20,359 nt of DNA from DASRVA01 sp050732935 (GCA_050732935.1 JBOHRW010000140.1:1-20359), one strand, 5' to 3'. Counted from the first letter of the stretch, positions 1-8,225 are shown. The notes: generated from the letters alone by a model not told the origin. A program made the numbers and translations.

Positions 1-1151
1 GTGTTGGCGACCATTCGTGGTGGGTCGCGAGCAAGGAACTTCAGGCGGCGCATGCGCTGGAATCCCCCGAAGAAGGCTCAAGGGCTTTTCCCGAGGGGGG
101 ATACTATGTGTCGCGAATGGGAGACCCCGCGAGGCCGGATGTTCTGGTCTGGGATTGCGGGCCCTTTGGCTACTCGGCGAATCGAAAGCACGCGCACGCG
201 GACGCCCTGTCGGTCGTCCTTGCAGTCCGGGGGGTGACCATGCTCTATGATCCCGGCGTGGGTGGTTTCAGGGACATTGCGCCAGGACAGGAGTCGTCCC
301 CTATTGCGGACCTGGTGCGGGAATGGCGCAGGCTTCGAACGACTCGCGCGCACAATACGGTCAGGGTGGATGGTGAGGACCAGGGCATCATGGCGGACAG
401 GTATGAGATCTGGGACCCTCCCGAGCCGCGGACGCTGCTATGGTCGACAGCGGTGGACTTCGATGTCATGTGGGGTCGCCACCTGGGGTATGCCCGGCTG
501 GCCGATCCCGTAACCCATGATCGCTTGATCATCGCCAGTCGCCATGGGTACTGGATCGTTCTCGATTTACTGTCAGGCCAAGGGATCCACTCGGTAGAAA
601 CGAGATACAATTTCGCTCCCGGTTCGGAACTGCGACGAGGCCCATCGGGAGCGAGATTCATCGCTGAAAGGGAGGGAGTGCGACTCGAGCTCGCGTTGTT
701 CGGCCCCGAGAACTTTACATCTCAAATCGACCTCGGCGATGATGTCCTCCTGGGAGAATTGAAGGATGGCGAGCCCGAGCGGATCAGATCGGTGTCTGGG
801 TTCTGTCGCGCATCCTTGCCCATCGCTTTCGGAATCGTGCTCACGGATCCGAGCCGAAACATAACCTTGCGAATGTGCCAGCCTCAGATTCCGCATTATA
901 GGTTGGAGCTGGATCTGAACGATCACATAGATAGGGTCCTTGTCCGACTCGGCGCTTTGAGCACGGCCGATGGGCGGCGAGGCCCGACGTCTCCGATCGT
1001 CGTGATCGAGCGCTTCGCCAGGGATGGCAAGCTGGTGGGCGCGTGGCAGACGGGAGGCGATCGCGGCGCGGGCCGGGGGCTGGATCCCACCTTGATCGGG
1101 AATGGAGGCCTGGCTGTCAGCGGGAGGGCCTCCGGGAGAACTGAGGAGTGA
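1..1151 (+). CDS. Heparinase II/III (alginate-lyase-like) family protein, C-terminal part, 5' truncated by window
   Basis: The reading frame is open from base 3, so the ATG at 108 is an internal methionine and the gene starts upstream of the window. About 382 residues are visible. The segment with FPEGGYYV, then KHAHADALS, YDPGVGGF and RAHNTVRVDG is the typical core of the heparinase II/III-like C-terminal beta-sheet domain. The conserved His-rich KHAHAD stretch and the HNTV motif are both intact. Family members cleave uronic-acid polysaccharides (heparan sulfate, alginate, oligo-alginate) by beta-elimination, and many homologues of uncertain substrate sit in exopolysaccharide loci. The N-terminal alpha-helical toroid and any signal peptide lie outside the window, so localisation cannot be judged. 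The stop overlaps the next gene's GTG start (GTGA), which implies co-translation with the polymerase and a role in trimming or maturing the same polymer. Confidence 0.85.
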   Translation, partial: VGDHSWWVASKELQAAHALESPEEGSRAFPEGGYYVSRMGDPARPDVLVWDCGPFGYSANRKHAHADALSVVLAVRGVTMLYDPGVGGFRDIAPGQESSPIADLVREWRRLRTTRAHNTVRVDGEDQGIMADRYEIWDPPEPRTLLWSTAVDFDVMWGRHLGYARLADPVTHDRLIIASRHGYWIVLDLLSGQGIHSVETRYNFAPGSELRRGPSGARFIAEREGVRLELALFGPENFTSQIDLGDDVLLGELKDGEPERIRSVSGFCRASLPIAFGIVLTDPSRNITLRMCQPQIPHYRLELDLNDHIDRVLVRLGALSTADGRRGPTSPIVVIERFARDGKLVGAWQTGGDRGAGRGLDPTLIGNGGLAVSGRASGRTEE

Positions 1152-2620
1152 GCATTGCCCTTCCCGATACCAGAGCGGGTCGATCCCGGATAAGGCTGGA
1201 CGCTGCGGAGGAGCCTCTGGAGAGCGCCGAGAGCGCCCTCATCCTCGCTTCCCTGGGCTTGCTGTTTCTCACCTGCATTGATGCAGAGCCTGTTCGCAAT
1301 CTCGCGGTTCTCTGCTGGCTGGTCTCGTTCGGTCTGCTGGCCTTGTGGAATGTGGGCGCGGCCCTGGGTCTCTATGTTTCGGCTGTCGCGCTGTATTCGA
1401 ACCTGTTCTTTTCGGGCACGTTCTCCCTTTTCGAGCGCCCCGATCATCCAGCCCTTCTGATCCTTCTGACCTCGCTTCTGTTCTTTCAGCCCTCTGGACG
1501 GGCGAAGTGGACGCTGGACTGGACAACGATGAGTATTGGGGCTTTCCTGGTTTATGGGGTCATGAACGGCTTCCTCAATGGGACGTTCTCGAACGCGACC
1601 GTAGCTGCATTTGCGAGGACGCTCGGAATCCCCTTGGTGATGTTCGTCGCGATCACGAACGCCAGATCAAGACCGAAGGACCTGTGGTCGTTCTTCCTGG
1701 TGATGTTCTTGCTGGCATCTTACAGCTGCGTGCTCTCGGTTCTCTGGCAAGTGGAAGAGCTCCGCGGCCTGTCCTTTCCCGCTTGGATCATGGACCCCGA
1801 GGTGAACCGGTGGATCGACAGCATCCGTTCCGGCGGAGTCCTAATGCAGCCCGCGTGGAATGGGCTCCAATTGAGCCTGGCGTTCTGTATGGTATATCTC
1901 GCGTATTACCGCTGGGTGTTCGGTCTCGGCAGGGTTCTGTTGCTGGTCCTGGCCGGGGCGATTCTCCTGAGCGTATATCTCACATATACCCGCGGAGTTT
2001 ACCTTGGGGCGCTGGCGGCCGTGGTAGGCTTGCTTTGGATGCGAACAGGAGATGGCAAACACATAGCAGCGATGCGATTAGGGCTGGTTCTGACAGGGCT
2101 GATTGGAATGTTTCTCATGGTGTTCGCTCAACCCTCCACGTTGGAGGGGAGGATTGGTGATGAGAGCACGGTGCTCTGGAGATTCGAAATCTGGAAGATT
2201 GCGCTGGATATGATTCCGTCCAAGCCCTTGTTCGGCTACGGGTTTCATGGCTATGGAGAGAACGCCGCCGAGTTCCTGGGCAACTCGGATATCCTTACCC
2301 GGAGCGGCCTCGAGATCAATGAACCAGCCGTTCACAACACCTTTCTTAATGTCACCATAGAACTGGGCCTGATCGGATTTCTGCTTTACGCGCTGGTACA
2401 CGTGCTTATCCTGTTTGCCATGACTCGCAGCTGCCATCGGCTCTGGGGGCGTTTCGGTGTTTACTGGGCATTGATTTTTGTGGGTGTCTACTTCATAGCG
2501 GCGCAATTCGCCGTCACGCTTGAGCCCACGACGAATCTCATGCTCTACGGTACGATGGGTCTTCTTGCCGGCATGACGACAGTGCGTCATGGGGCACCTC
2601 GTCGGGATACTGTTTCTTGA
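1148..2620 (+). CDS. O-antigen ligase / Wzy-type polysaccharide polymerase, polytopic membrane protein
   Basis: This 490-residue protein consists mostly of hydrophobic helices, with about ten to twelve membrane spans by eye. It carries the Wzy_C/O-antigen-ligase signature: a YTRGVYLG segment in a membrane helix, a large periplasmic loop, and HNTFLN followed by an ELGLIGFLLY helix, with the His at about residue 396. Such proteins polymerise or ligate lipid-linked oligosaccharide repeats at the outer face of the inner membrane. The start is GTG at 1148, overlapping the upstream TGA by four bases; GGGAG at 1134-1138 is a reasonable ribosome binding site. The coupling to a heparinase-like gene supports a role in exopolysaccharide chain assembly. 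Wzy polymerase and WaaL ligase cannot be separated by sequence alone; the exopolysaccharide context favours polymerase. Confidence 0.85.
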   Translation: MSIALPDTRAGRSRIRLDAAEEPLESAESALILASLGLLFLTCIDAEPVRNLAVLCWLVSFGLLALWNVGAALGLYVSAVALYSNLFFSGTFSLFERPDHPALLILLTSLLFFQPSGRAKWTLDWTTMSIGAFLVYGVMNGFLNGTFSNATVAAFARTLGIPLVMFVAITNARSRPKDLWSFFLVMFLLASYSCVLSVLWQVEELRGLSFPAWIMDPEVNRWIDSIRSGGVLMQPAWNGLQLSLAFCMVYLAYYRWVFGLGRVLLLVLAGAILLSVYLTYTRGVYLGALAAVVGLLWMRTGDGKHIAAMRLGLVLTGLIGMFLMVFAQPSTLEGRIGDESTVLWRFEIWKIALDMIPSKPLFGYGFHGYGENAAEFLGNSDILTRSGLEINEPAVHNTFLNVTIELGLIGFLLYALVHVLILFAMTRSCHRLWGRFGVYWALIFVGVYFIAAQFAVTLEPTTNLMLYGTMGLLAGMTTVRHGAPRRDTVS

Positions 2621-3662
2621 CGTGACGCTTTCGGCTCAGGAGACAAAGGCCGGACTCGAATGGCGGGATTTACTCGTTGTCGGCGGGCGCCAGAACAGGA
2701 ACGCTCTCCATAAGGAGGAGTGGCACAGGTTCAGGCAAGGGGTGGTGGTCTGTGTCCCGGGGTCCGGGAGCGAACCGAAAGTACGACTGGAATACGAGTC
2801 TCCACCCACAGCCTGCGCTCATGAAGACCAGCCCAGCATCCTTTTCAAGGCGGGGAGCCTCGCGGATGGACGCCTATATCTGTGCACGCAGACCGAGATC
2901 CTCGTGGTGGACCTGGAGACCTTCGAGACCGTCCACTACCTGTCGTTGCCGTTCTTCAACGATCTGCATCACGTTCGGCCAACAGAGCGAAACACCCTCC
3001 TCGTAACGGTGACGGGCCTGGACATGGTGGTGGAGGTGGAGCCGAATGGAGCGGTCGTGCGGGAGTGGGGCGTTCTTGGTCAGAGTCCCTGGGAACGTTT
3101 TTCGCGGGACATCGACTATCGGAGGATCGTCACGACGAAGCCTCACCATTCCCACCCCAACTATGTGTTCGTACCGGACGGGGACATCTGGGTTACTCGC
3201 TTCGAGCAGAAGGACGCAGTATGCCTGACCACCAACGTCGCGACGATTCCGATCGACGTGGAGAAGCCCCACGACGGGATCGTCTTCGATGGCCAGATAT
3301 ACTTCACGACGGTAGATGGGCATGTCGTGATCGCCGATGCGGATTCCAAGCAGGTTCTGGAGATCCTTGACTTGAACGAGATGAGCGGATCACTCCATGC
3401 GCTGGGATGGTGTCGGGGCCTCGCCGTCCTCACGGAACACCTGATCGTGGTGGGGTTCTCCCGAATCCGGCCGACCCGGTTCAGGGAGAACCTGCGCTGG
3501 GTTCGTTACGGACTGGGGTTACGCGAAGACAAGGGCGACCTCCCCACGAGAATCGTGTGCTACGACCTTGGCGCTCGACGCGAAGCATGGGCTGTGGATC
3601 TGGAGGGATGTGGCATGAACGCGGTCTTCTCAATCCACCCCGTGCCCAGGACCCTCCAGTAG
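2589..3662 (+). CDS. Uncharacterised beta-propeller-like protein in the exopolysaccharide operon
   Basis: This 357-residue protein has no recognisable signal peptide or membrane span. It shows repeating strand-turn units that read like propeller blades: GRLYLCTQTEILVVDLETFE, then NDLHHVRPT, DGDIWVTRF, HDGIVFDGQIYFTTVDGHVVIAD, and GLAVLTEHLIVVGFSRIRP. These resemble YncE/NHL-type or DUF4915-like propellers, but I do not recognise the exact family. The ATG at 2589 overlaps the polymerase gene by 32 bases; a GTG at 2622, one base after the polymerase stop, is an alternative start, and neither has a strong ribosome binding site. The paired His residues (NDLHH, KPHHSHPN, KPHDG) recur in blade-like positions and could form a metal or sugar site at the propeller centre. 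That is inference. A role in the polymer pathway is suggested only by the operon. Confidence 0.7.
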   Translation: MGHLVGILFLDVTLSAQETKAGLEWRDLLVVGGRQNRNALHKEEWHRFRQGVVVCVPGSGSEPKVRLEYESPPTACAHEDQPSILFKAGSLADGRLYLCTQTEILVVDLETFETVHYLSLPFFNDLHHVRPTERNTLLVTVTGLDMVVEVEPNGAVVREWGVLGQSPWERFSRDIDYRRIVTTKPHHSHPNYVFVPDGDIWVTRFEQKDAVCLTTNVATIPIDVEKPHDGIVFDGQIYFTTVDGHVVIADADSKQVLEILDLNEMSGSLHALGWCRGLAVLTEHLIVVGFSRIRPTRFRENLRWVRYGLGLREDKGDLPTRIVCYDLGARREAWAVDLEGCGMNAVFSIHPVPRTLQ

Positions 3663-3725
3663 CGCCCCGGGCCACGACCCCGATGGACTGGCAGCGGGTC
3701 GCCAGGATTCAAGCCCGATCACCTC

Positions 3726-4973
3726 TCAATTCGTGACGACGACATCATCGATATAGGCATGGCAATACGTCAGGTCGGATTCGGTGACATAGTTGCCGAC
3801 ACCGAAATAGACATCGTCGTTCGCCGCATGCCCCAGCGTATTCAGGCCGCTTACGTCGATAACCTCCTGCCCATCAAGCCAGACGGTCACGCGCCCGTTG
3901 GTATGGCTGATCACGAAGTTCGTCGTGATGTTGACCCATCTGCCGCGGGGCACGACAGCAGAGCTCTTGAAGATGGTTGAGCTCGTCAATCCTTCGAAAA
4001 GAATGAGCTTGTAGTCTCGATTGATGGCGACGACAGCCGGGGGATCGAACGGGGAGACGCGTGGCTTGATCTGCATGATGTTCGACCACACAGGCGGATA
4101 GTCGCTCGGGAAGTAGTACCAGGCCGATACCGTGAAGTCATGTATTCCATCGAGCAAGCTCCATCTTTCGAGCGATGCCTTGCCAACCGGTGAAGTCGAG
4201 GTCGCGGGGTTGACGACCGCTTTCCAGGCCAGGCCTCCCGAGCGGGCCTTCTCGCCGGTGATGTAGCCGTCGCCGATATGCGTGCCCCCACCACCTGTGC
4301 CCGTGGCCGAGGGATTGTTCAGTGGCGCCCAGGTGCCCCAATTCCGGAAGTCATTGCTCTCGAACCCTTCCGAGAACACCGCGCCACCAGCGGGCGGTGG
4401 CGTCTCGCCGGGGTCCGAGGGCTCATCGGGATCCGACGGCTCATCGGGATCCGAGGGCTCGTCGGGGTCCGAAGGTTCGTCGGGGTTCGAAGGCTCGTCA
4501 CCCTCATCCGGGGGGTTGGAGCCCGGTGGCTCGCCGCCGGGAGGTGGATCCGACCCCGGCGACTCGGCGACCTGGATGGTGATGTCGCCCGTCGCGACGA
4601 ATCCACGGACCCTGGCCATTACCCGGTATTGGCCTGGCTTCCTCCCGGCAGTGTAGAAGCCGGCGTCTGAGATCTGGCCGCCACCGGCGGCCCAGCGGAG
4701 GGAACGGTGCAGGAATTGTCGGTTCTGGTCCAGGTCCCATACCATGAACGAGACTCGCTCCTCTGCCTGGAGCGTCACGTTCTGAGGCCGCACCTCGAGG
4801 GCCAGGGACCTCCCCTCGAGATCGTCCAATCCCTGAGGAGCGGCGGTGCCGCAGGTCGTGACCGCTACCGCTACGACCACGCAGGCGATGGTCGCTTTGC
4901 CCCGCGCCCCGAACGAGCCGTCGGCGGCCCTCCCGGAGCGCCCGCAATAATGCCTGTACAACCGTGACTGCAT
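3726..4973 (-). CDS. Exported Ig-like plus heparin-lyase-I-like (polysaccharide lyase) protein, paralogue A
   Basis: I place the start at the ATG at 4971-4973, giving 415 residues, because GGAGAGG lies six bases upstream. The longer open frame to 5246 has low-complexity, non-protein-like content. The N-terminus has a basic stretch, then a hydrophobic segment (IACVVVAVAVTTC), so it is a Sec signal; the VTTC is a poor lipobox, leaving a lipoprotein possible. Next comes a bacterial Ig-like domain (about residues 50-135), an Asp/Pro-rich linker with DEPSDP repeats (about 159-188), and a concanavalin-like jelly-roll from about 198 to the end. Landmarks of the last are GKASLERW, DFTVSAWYYFP, GRWVNITTNF and VWLDGQEV, which match the heparin lyase I / glucuronan lyase type of fold (PF14099-like). 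The substrate is unknown and catalysis is unproven. It is followed closely in evolution by its tandem neighbour upstream. Confidence 0.75.
   Translation of the reverse strand: MQSRLYRHYCGRSGRAADGSFGARGKATIACVVVAVAVTTCGTAAPQGLDDLEGRSLALEVRPQNVTLQAEERVSFMVWDLDQNRQFLHRSLRWAAGGGQISDAGFYTAGRKPGQYRVMARVRGFVATGDITIQVAESPGSDPPPGGEPPGSNPPDEGDEPSNPDEPSDPDEPSDPDEPSDPDEPSDPGETPPPAGGAVFSEGFESNDFRNWGTWAPLNNPSATGTGGGGTHIGDGYITGEKARSGGLAWKAVVNPATSTSPVGKASLERWSLLDGIHDFTVSAWYYFPSDYPPVWSNIMQIKPRVSPFDPPAVVAINRDYKLILFEGLTSSTIFKSSAVVPRGRWVNITTNFVISHTNGRVTVWLDGQEVIDVSGLNTLGHAANDDVYFGVGNYVTESDLTYCHAYIDDVVVTN
4410..4499 (-). repeat. Five tandem 18-bp units encoding DEPSDP linker
   Basis: Five in-frame 18-base units encode four DEPSDP copies and one DEPSNP. 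Third-position differences (GAT/GAC, CCC/CCG/CCT, GAG/GAA) show that the units have diverged at silent sites, so the repeat is not a very recent expansion. It forms a rigid acidic linker between the Ig-like and lyase-like domains. The paralogue at 5355-6509 has no such repeat. An 18-bp unit keeps frame on gain or loss, so linker length could vary among strains. Confidence 0.9.
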
Positions 4974-5354
4974 CTTGAACCTCTCCGGTTGGTGAACCAA
5001 GTGTCCTCGCTGTTTCGGGGGTGCCCCTGGCGTATGCAGAGGACGTACCGACGGGATTCCGATGGCGTCGAGCACGGAGAGGAGTTTCAGCGGGCAGGGA
5101 TAGCCAGGAGGAGGAAGAGGGGTAGATGCAGGCCGCGAAGCGGCGGTTCGTTGCTCAGTTTGGGAAAGCGGATTCCATCGATGAATCGCAGGGAGGAGGG
5201 GTCGGGAGGATACCCCTCCGGAAAGGGTGCGTCGATGAGAAGACACGTGGAGGGCCAGGCGAAGGGTGAACTGGAAGGATCACCAAGGGGGCAAGAACAG
5301 GAGAGCGGAAATATGCGGGGGTGGGGCGGGAGAAGTCTGGAAAACCCCAGGCCC
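4974..5354. other. 381-bp intergenic stretch between the two lyase-like paralogues
   Basis: No convincing gene is present. Open frames exist on both strands, but their translations are low-complexity Arg/Gly/Pro text. The stretch holds the ribosome binding site for the downstream paralogue (4980-4986) and a short perfect inverted repeat GCCGC-GAA-GCGGC at 5132-5144, with no T-run to make it an intrinsic terminator. The size of the gap suggests that the 3726-4973 gene has its own promoter, but I could not pick a clear -35/-10 pair. Confidence 0.5.
4980..4986 (-). promoter_or_regulatory. Ribosome binding site GGAGAGG deciding the 4973 start
   Basis: GGAGAGG on the minus strand lies six bases upstream of the ATG at 4971-4973. 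It decides between this start and the in-frame upstream extension to 5246, which has no comparable site and no protein-like composition. Confidence 0.75.
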
Positions 5355-6509
5355 TCAGCCAGGCGGTCCGAGCGAAACGGTCACATCATCGATGTAGACG
5401 TGGCATCTCTGGACCCCCTCCTGCGCCACGTAGTTGCCCACGCCGAAGTAAACGTCGCCGGTGGTGGTGTGCCCCAGGGTATTGAGGCCGCCGACATCCA
5501 GGACCTTGTGACCGTCGATCCAGGTCGTAGCTTGCCCTCCCCAGCGGCGGACCACGAAGTGGGTGGTGATCTGGACCCACCGGCCGAGGGGAACGACCGC
5601 GGAGCTCGCCTTCACGGTCGTCTCATGGATCCCCTCGAAGAGGACCAGCTCACGATCCTGGTTGATCGCGATGACCGTGGTCGGAATGTGAGGCTTCTGG
5701 CGCGCCTTGAGCTGCATGAGATTGGTCCAGACACCCTCCGGATAGTCGACGGGAAAGTAGTACCATGCGCTGACCGTGAAATCGCGGAATCCGTCCGTGA
5801 TCCCCCAGCGTTCGAGCGACGCCTTGCCGATCGGCCAGCCGGGCCGGTTGCTGGCGAGGTGGGGATCTACTTGCGCCCGCCAGGAATAGCGACCGCGGTG
5901 CGCCATCTCGTCGGTGATGAAACCGAAGCCGATGTGCGCTCCGCCCTCCATTTCGCCCGATGCGAAGGGGTCCCCAAGCGGCGCATTCTCACCCCATTTC
6001 CGGAAATCCCCGGTCTCGAAATCGTCCAGGAAGATCAGGTCGGACGTGTTCGCCGGTGTCGGATCCCCGGCCGGCTCACCCTCGTTTCCTCCGTCGTTGG
6101 GTAGGGAAAGGGGAGGGATGGCATGCGCCGATATAGTCCCGACGGCGACGGCGACGAACGTAGGATCAGGGGTCCGGGTCTCGGCAACAACCTGAAAGCT
6201 TCCCGTATTCGAACCAGCCACGAACACCCCCTTCTCGTCGATCTGTCCCCCCATGGCCGACCAGTAAATCCGGGGCTCCAGCGGATCCCCCTGAGGATCA
6301 CGGGCGACCGGGACGAAGGACAGGGATTCCCCGATTCCCAGGGTTCGACCCTGTGGCCCAAGATGCAGGGACTCGATCGGGAGTCCCTCCCCGTGCCCCG
6401 TGAAGGAGAAAGAATGTTTCTCGCCGCAACCGGCCATGGCCAGCGGGAACATGAGTGCGAGGACGGCGGGAGGCAGCCGCCGCGCGTGATAGCCTGGTGC
6501 GTTGATCAT
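5355..6509 (-). CDS. Lipoprotein, Ig-like plus heparin-lyase-I-like protein, paralogue B
   Basis: This 384-residue protein starts with a clear lipoprotein signal peptide ending LAMAGC, with the lipidated Cys at residue 28, so it is anchored to a membrane at the cell envelope. A strand-rich Ig-like region (about 40-125) and a short acidic linker lead to a jelly-roll domain (about 155-384). The domain shares GKASLERW, DFTVSAWYYFP, VVPLGRW, WIDGHKV and NTLGHTTTGDVYFGVGNY with paralogue A; the domains are about half identical by eye. The fold is that of heparin lyase I / PL20-type uronate lyases or related sugar-binding lectins. AAGGA at 6517-6521, seven bases upstream, supports the ATG at 6507-6509. 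It may bind, trim or retain the polymer made by the surrounding locus; the substrate is not known. Confidence 0.8.
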   Translation of the reverse strand: MINAPGYHARRLPPAVLALMFPLAMAGCGEKHSFSFTGHGEGLPIESLHLGPQGRTLGIGESLSFVPVARDPQGDPLEPRIYWSAMGGQIDEKGVFVAGSNTGSFQVVAETRTPDPTFVAVAVGTISAHAIPPLSLPNDGGNEGEPAGDPTPANTSDLIFLDDFETGDFRKWGENAPLGDPFASGEMEGGAHIGFGFITDEMAHRGRYSWRAQVDPHLASNRPGWPIGKASLERWGITDGFRDFTVSAWYYFPVDYPEGVWTNLMQLKARQKPHIPTTVIAINQDRELVLFEGIHETTVKASSAVVPLGRWVQITTHFVVRRWGGQATTWIDGHKVLDVGGLNTLGHTTTGDVYFGVGNYVAQEGVQRCHVYIDDVTVSLGPPG

Positions 6510-6572
6510 AGTGGAGTCCTTGGCGATTCGACGGCCTCCGGGAAGGGAGCTCAGATCGCGCCAGATGTGTGG

Positions 6573-6606
6573 CCTATACTCTCTCCATCTCGAGGGCGTT
6601 CGTCAA
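6573..6606 (-). promoter_or_regulatory. Weak candidate promoter for the 5355-6509 lipoprotein gene
   Basis: Read on the minus strand, TTGACG (6601-6606) resembles a -35 box and TATAGG (6573-6578) resembles a -10 box. The spacer is 22 bases, longer than the usual 16-18, so this is a tentative call within the 248-bp divergent gap 6510-6757. That gap should also hold the promoter of the glycosyltransferase gene on the other strand; I saw no good candidate for it. Confidence 0.25.
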
Positions 6607-6757
6607 CTCTGACTTTGAAATGGGTTGCGGGATGGGGGGTGGGTTTCGAACGGATCTCCTGGCGCTGGAACCCAGGCGTGACGAGACCGGGACAGTTCCC
6701 TAGTTTGTGGGTTGAGCCTGTCCGGGCGGCGCCCCGCCGCGACCTCGCACCCGATCC

Positions 6758-8104
6758 ATGGAGACCGTCATCCGCGAGCCCGTTCTCGGCTACCTGGTGG
6801 GCACGTTCCCCTCTATCACCGAGACGTTCATCCTCCGGGAGATCCTCTCGCTTCGGAATCGCGGCTTCCGTGTCGAGGTCTTCGCGATGAAGCGTCCGGT
6901 CGGCCAAGACGTGGAGCGTTCCCTGCTGTGGACGGGCGCGGTCCAGGACGCCGTGTACGCCCGACCCGGGAACTTCATCCGGTATCTTATCACCAATCTT
7001 GGCGCGCTCCTGAGGAGTCCGCTCAAGTACGGCCGAACGCTCCGGATGTTCTTTCGCAGTGCTTGGGATCAGTCGCCCCGGGACTGGTATCGGATCCTGT
7101 ATCACTTCTACGGCGGAATCGGCTTCATGGGCGAGTATGGTCGGCGCGGGGTTCAGCACCTGCACGCTCACTTCACGTCGGGCTGCGACGCCGCGCTGGC
7201 GGCACACCTCGTCGGAGGCTGGCCCTTCTCCTTCACGGCCCATGCTTCGGGAGACATCTACATGCGGCCGGTTCTTTTAAACGAGAAGATCCGCCATGCC
7301 TCATTCATCATCCCGGTCTGCGCTTACAATGCCGCTTACCTCGACGGTGTGTCCGGCTATCGGCACCGGGAGAAATACCGTGTGATCCACAACAGCGTGG
7401 ATCTCGAGGAACCGAGTCGACTGACCGGAGGGTATGGACGGGCTCCCCGAGAACGGAAGGGAGGCGCCAGGGTCCTCTCCGTGGGCAGCTTGATCCGAAT
7501 GAAGGGCCATGCCACTCTGATCCTCGCATGCGCGGTACTTCAGCGGGCCGGGTACGACGTGAGGTGCAAGATCATTGGTGGAGGGCCCGAACGGGAGACT
7601 CTGCATCGGCTGATCGATGCGGAAAGCCTCCATGAGGTCGTGGATCTCGCGGGACCCAGGTCGCTGAGCGAAGTATATTTGGCGATGGCCGAGGCCGACC
7701 TCTTTGCCTTGCTGTCGCAGGTGGATGTGGACGGCTACCGGGACGGGTTTCCGACGGTCATCCTCGAGGCCATGGTGATGGAGCTGCCGGTTGTCTCGAC
7801 GTGGGTTTCAGGCATCCCGGAGCTCGTGGCGGACGGGGAGTCGGGCTTTCTGGTACCGGAGAGGGACCCGGAGGCGGCCGCGGTTGCCATCGGGCGCCTG
7901 CTCGATGACCGTGAGTTGCGGGCGATCATGGGCCGGGCGGGGAGGAGAAGGGTGGCTGAGAGGTTCGACTTCGATACCGCGGCGGATGAACGCGCGGAGC
8001 TGTTCCGAGTCGCCCTGAGCGGGTCGGAATCGTCAGCCTGTTGCGTCGCGGCGTCTCACCGGGCGAGACCGGATGGGGAACGCGACAGGGAGCCGGTGGT
8101 ATAG
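6758..8104 (+). CDS. GT4-family glycosyltransferase (WcaL/EpsF-like)
   Basis: This 448-residue GT-B glycosyltransferase has the N-terminal FPSITETFILREI motif typical of colanic-acid WcaL-type enzymes. It also has HLHAHF and SFTAHASGDIY in the acceptor domain, and a C-terminal nucleotide-sugar domain with VLSVGSLIRMKGH, IIGGGPER, DGFPTVILEAMVMELPVVST and ESGFLVP. It should act at the cytoplasmic face of the membrane, transferring a sugar from a nucleotide donor onto the growing lipid-linked repeat. Donor and acceptor cannot be read from sequence. No strong ribosome binding site precedes the ATG, but homology begins within ten residues, so the start cannot be far off. It is the first gene of a plus-strand run leading into the PAPS-forming enzyme. 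The last 30 residues look poorly conserved and may be a disordered tail. Confidence 0.88.
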   Translation: METVIREPVLGYLVGTFPSITETFILREILSLRNRGFRVEVFAMKRPVGQDVERSLLWTGAVQDAVYARPGNFIRYLITNLGALLRSPLKYGRTLRMFFRSAWDQSPRDWYRILYHFYGGIGFMGEYGRRGVQHLHAHFTSGCDAALAAHLVGGWPFSFTAHASGDIYMRPVLLNEKIRHASFIIPVCAYNAAYLDGVSGYRHREKYRVIHNSVDLEEPSRLTGGYGRAPRERKGGARVLSVGSLIRMKGHATLILACAVLQRAGYDVRCKIIGGGPERETLHRLIDAESLHEVVDLAGPRSLSEVYLAMAEADLFALLSQVDVDGYRDGFPTVILEAMVMELPVVSTWVSGIPELVADGESGFLVPERDPEAAAVAIGRLLDDRELRAIMGRAGRRRVAERFDFDTAADERAELFRVALSGSESSACCVAASHRARPDGERDREPVV

Positions 8105-8212
8105 ATTTTGCTCACTGATAGTGGATTCGTCGGAAGGGCTGGTGTTCGTCCGCTCCGGTTCAGCCCGCGATCGCGAGAAGCCTCCATCGAAACTTGATCT
8201 CACACAGAAATC

Positions 8213-8220
8213 GGAAGGGG
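8213..8220 (+). promoter_or_regulatory. Ribosome binding site GGAAGGGG deciding the 8226 start
   Basis: The purine-rich site lies five bases before the ATG at 8226. It favours that start over the in-frame ATG at 8073, which would overlap the glycosyltransferase gene and add 51 residues with no family counterpart. Confidence 0.7.
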
Positions 8221-8225
8221 ATTCG

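Noticed and set aside
3688..3705. Inverted repeat CTGGC...GCCAG between the converging genes at 3662 and 3726
   Set aside because: The stem is only five base pairs with an eight-base loop and no T-run on either strand, so I do not call a terminator.
5132..5144. Perfect hairpin GCCGC-GAA-GCGGC in the intergenic stretch
   Set aside because: A short GC hairpin of this size is expected by chance in GC-rich DNA and lacks a T-run.
4974..5246. In-frame N-terminal extension of lyase-like paralogue A to 5246
   Set aside because: The added 91 residues are not protein-like, would bury the export signal, and the internal ATG has a good GGAGAGG site.
8073..8225. Earlier ATG start for the Sat/APS kinase fusion
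   Set aside because: It would overlap the glycosyltransferase gene and add residues with no family counterpart; the ATG at 8226 has a strong ribosome binding site.
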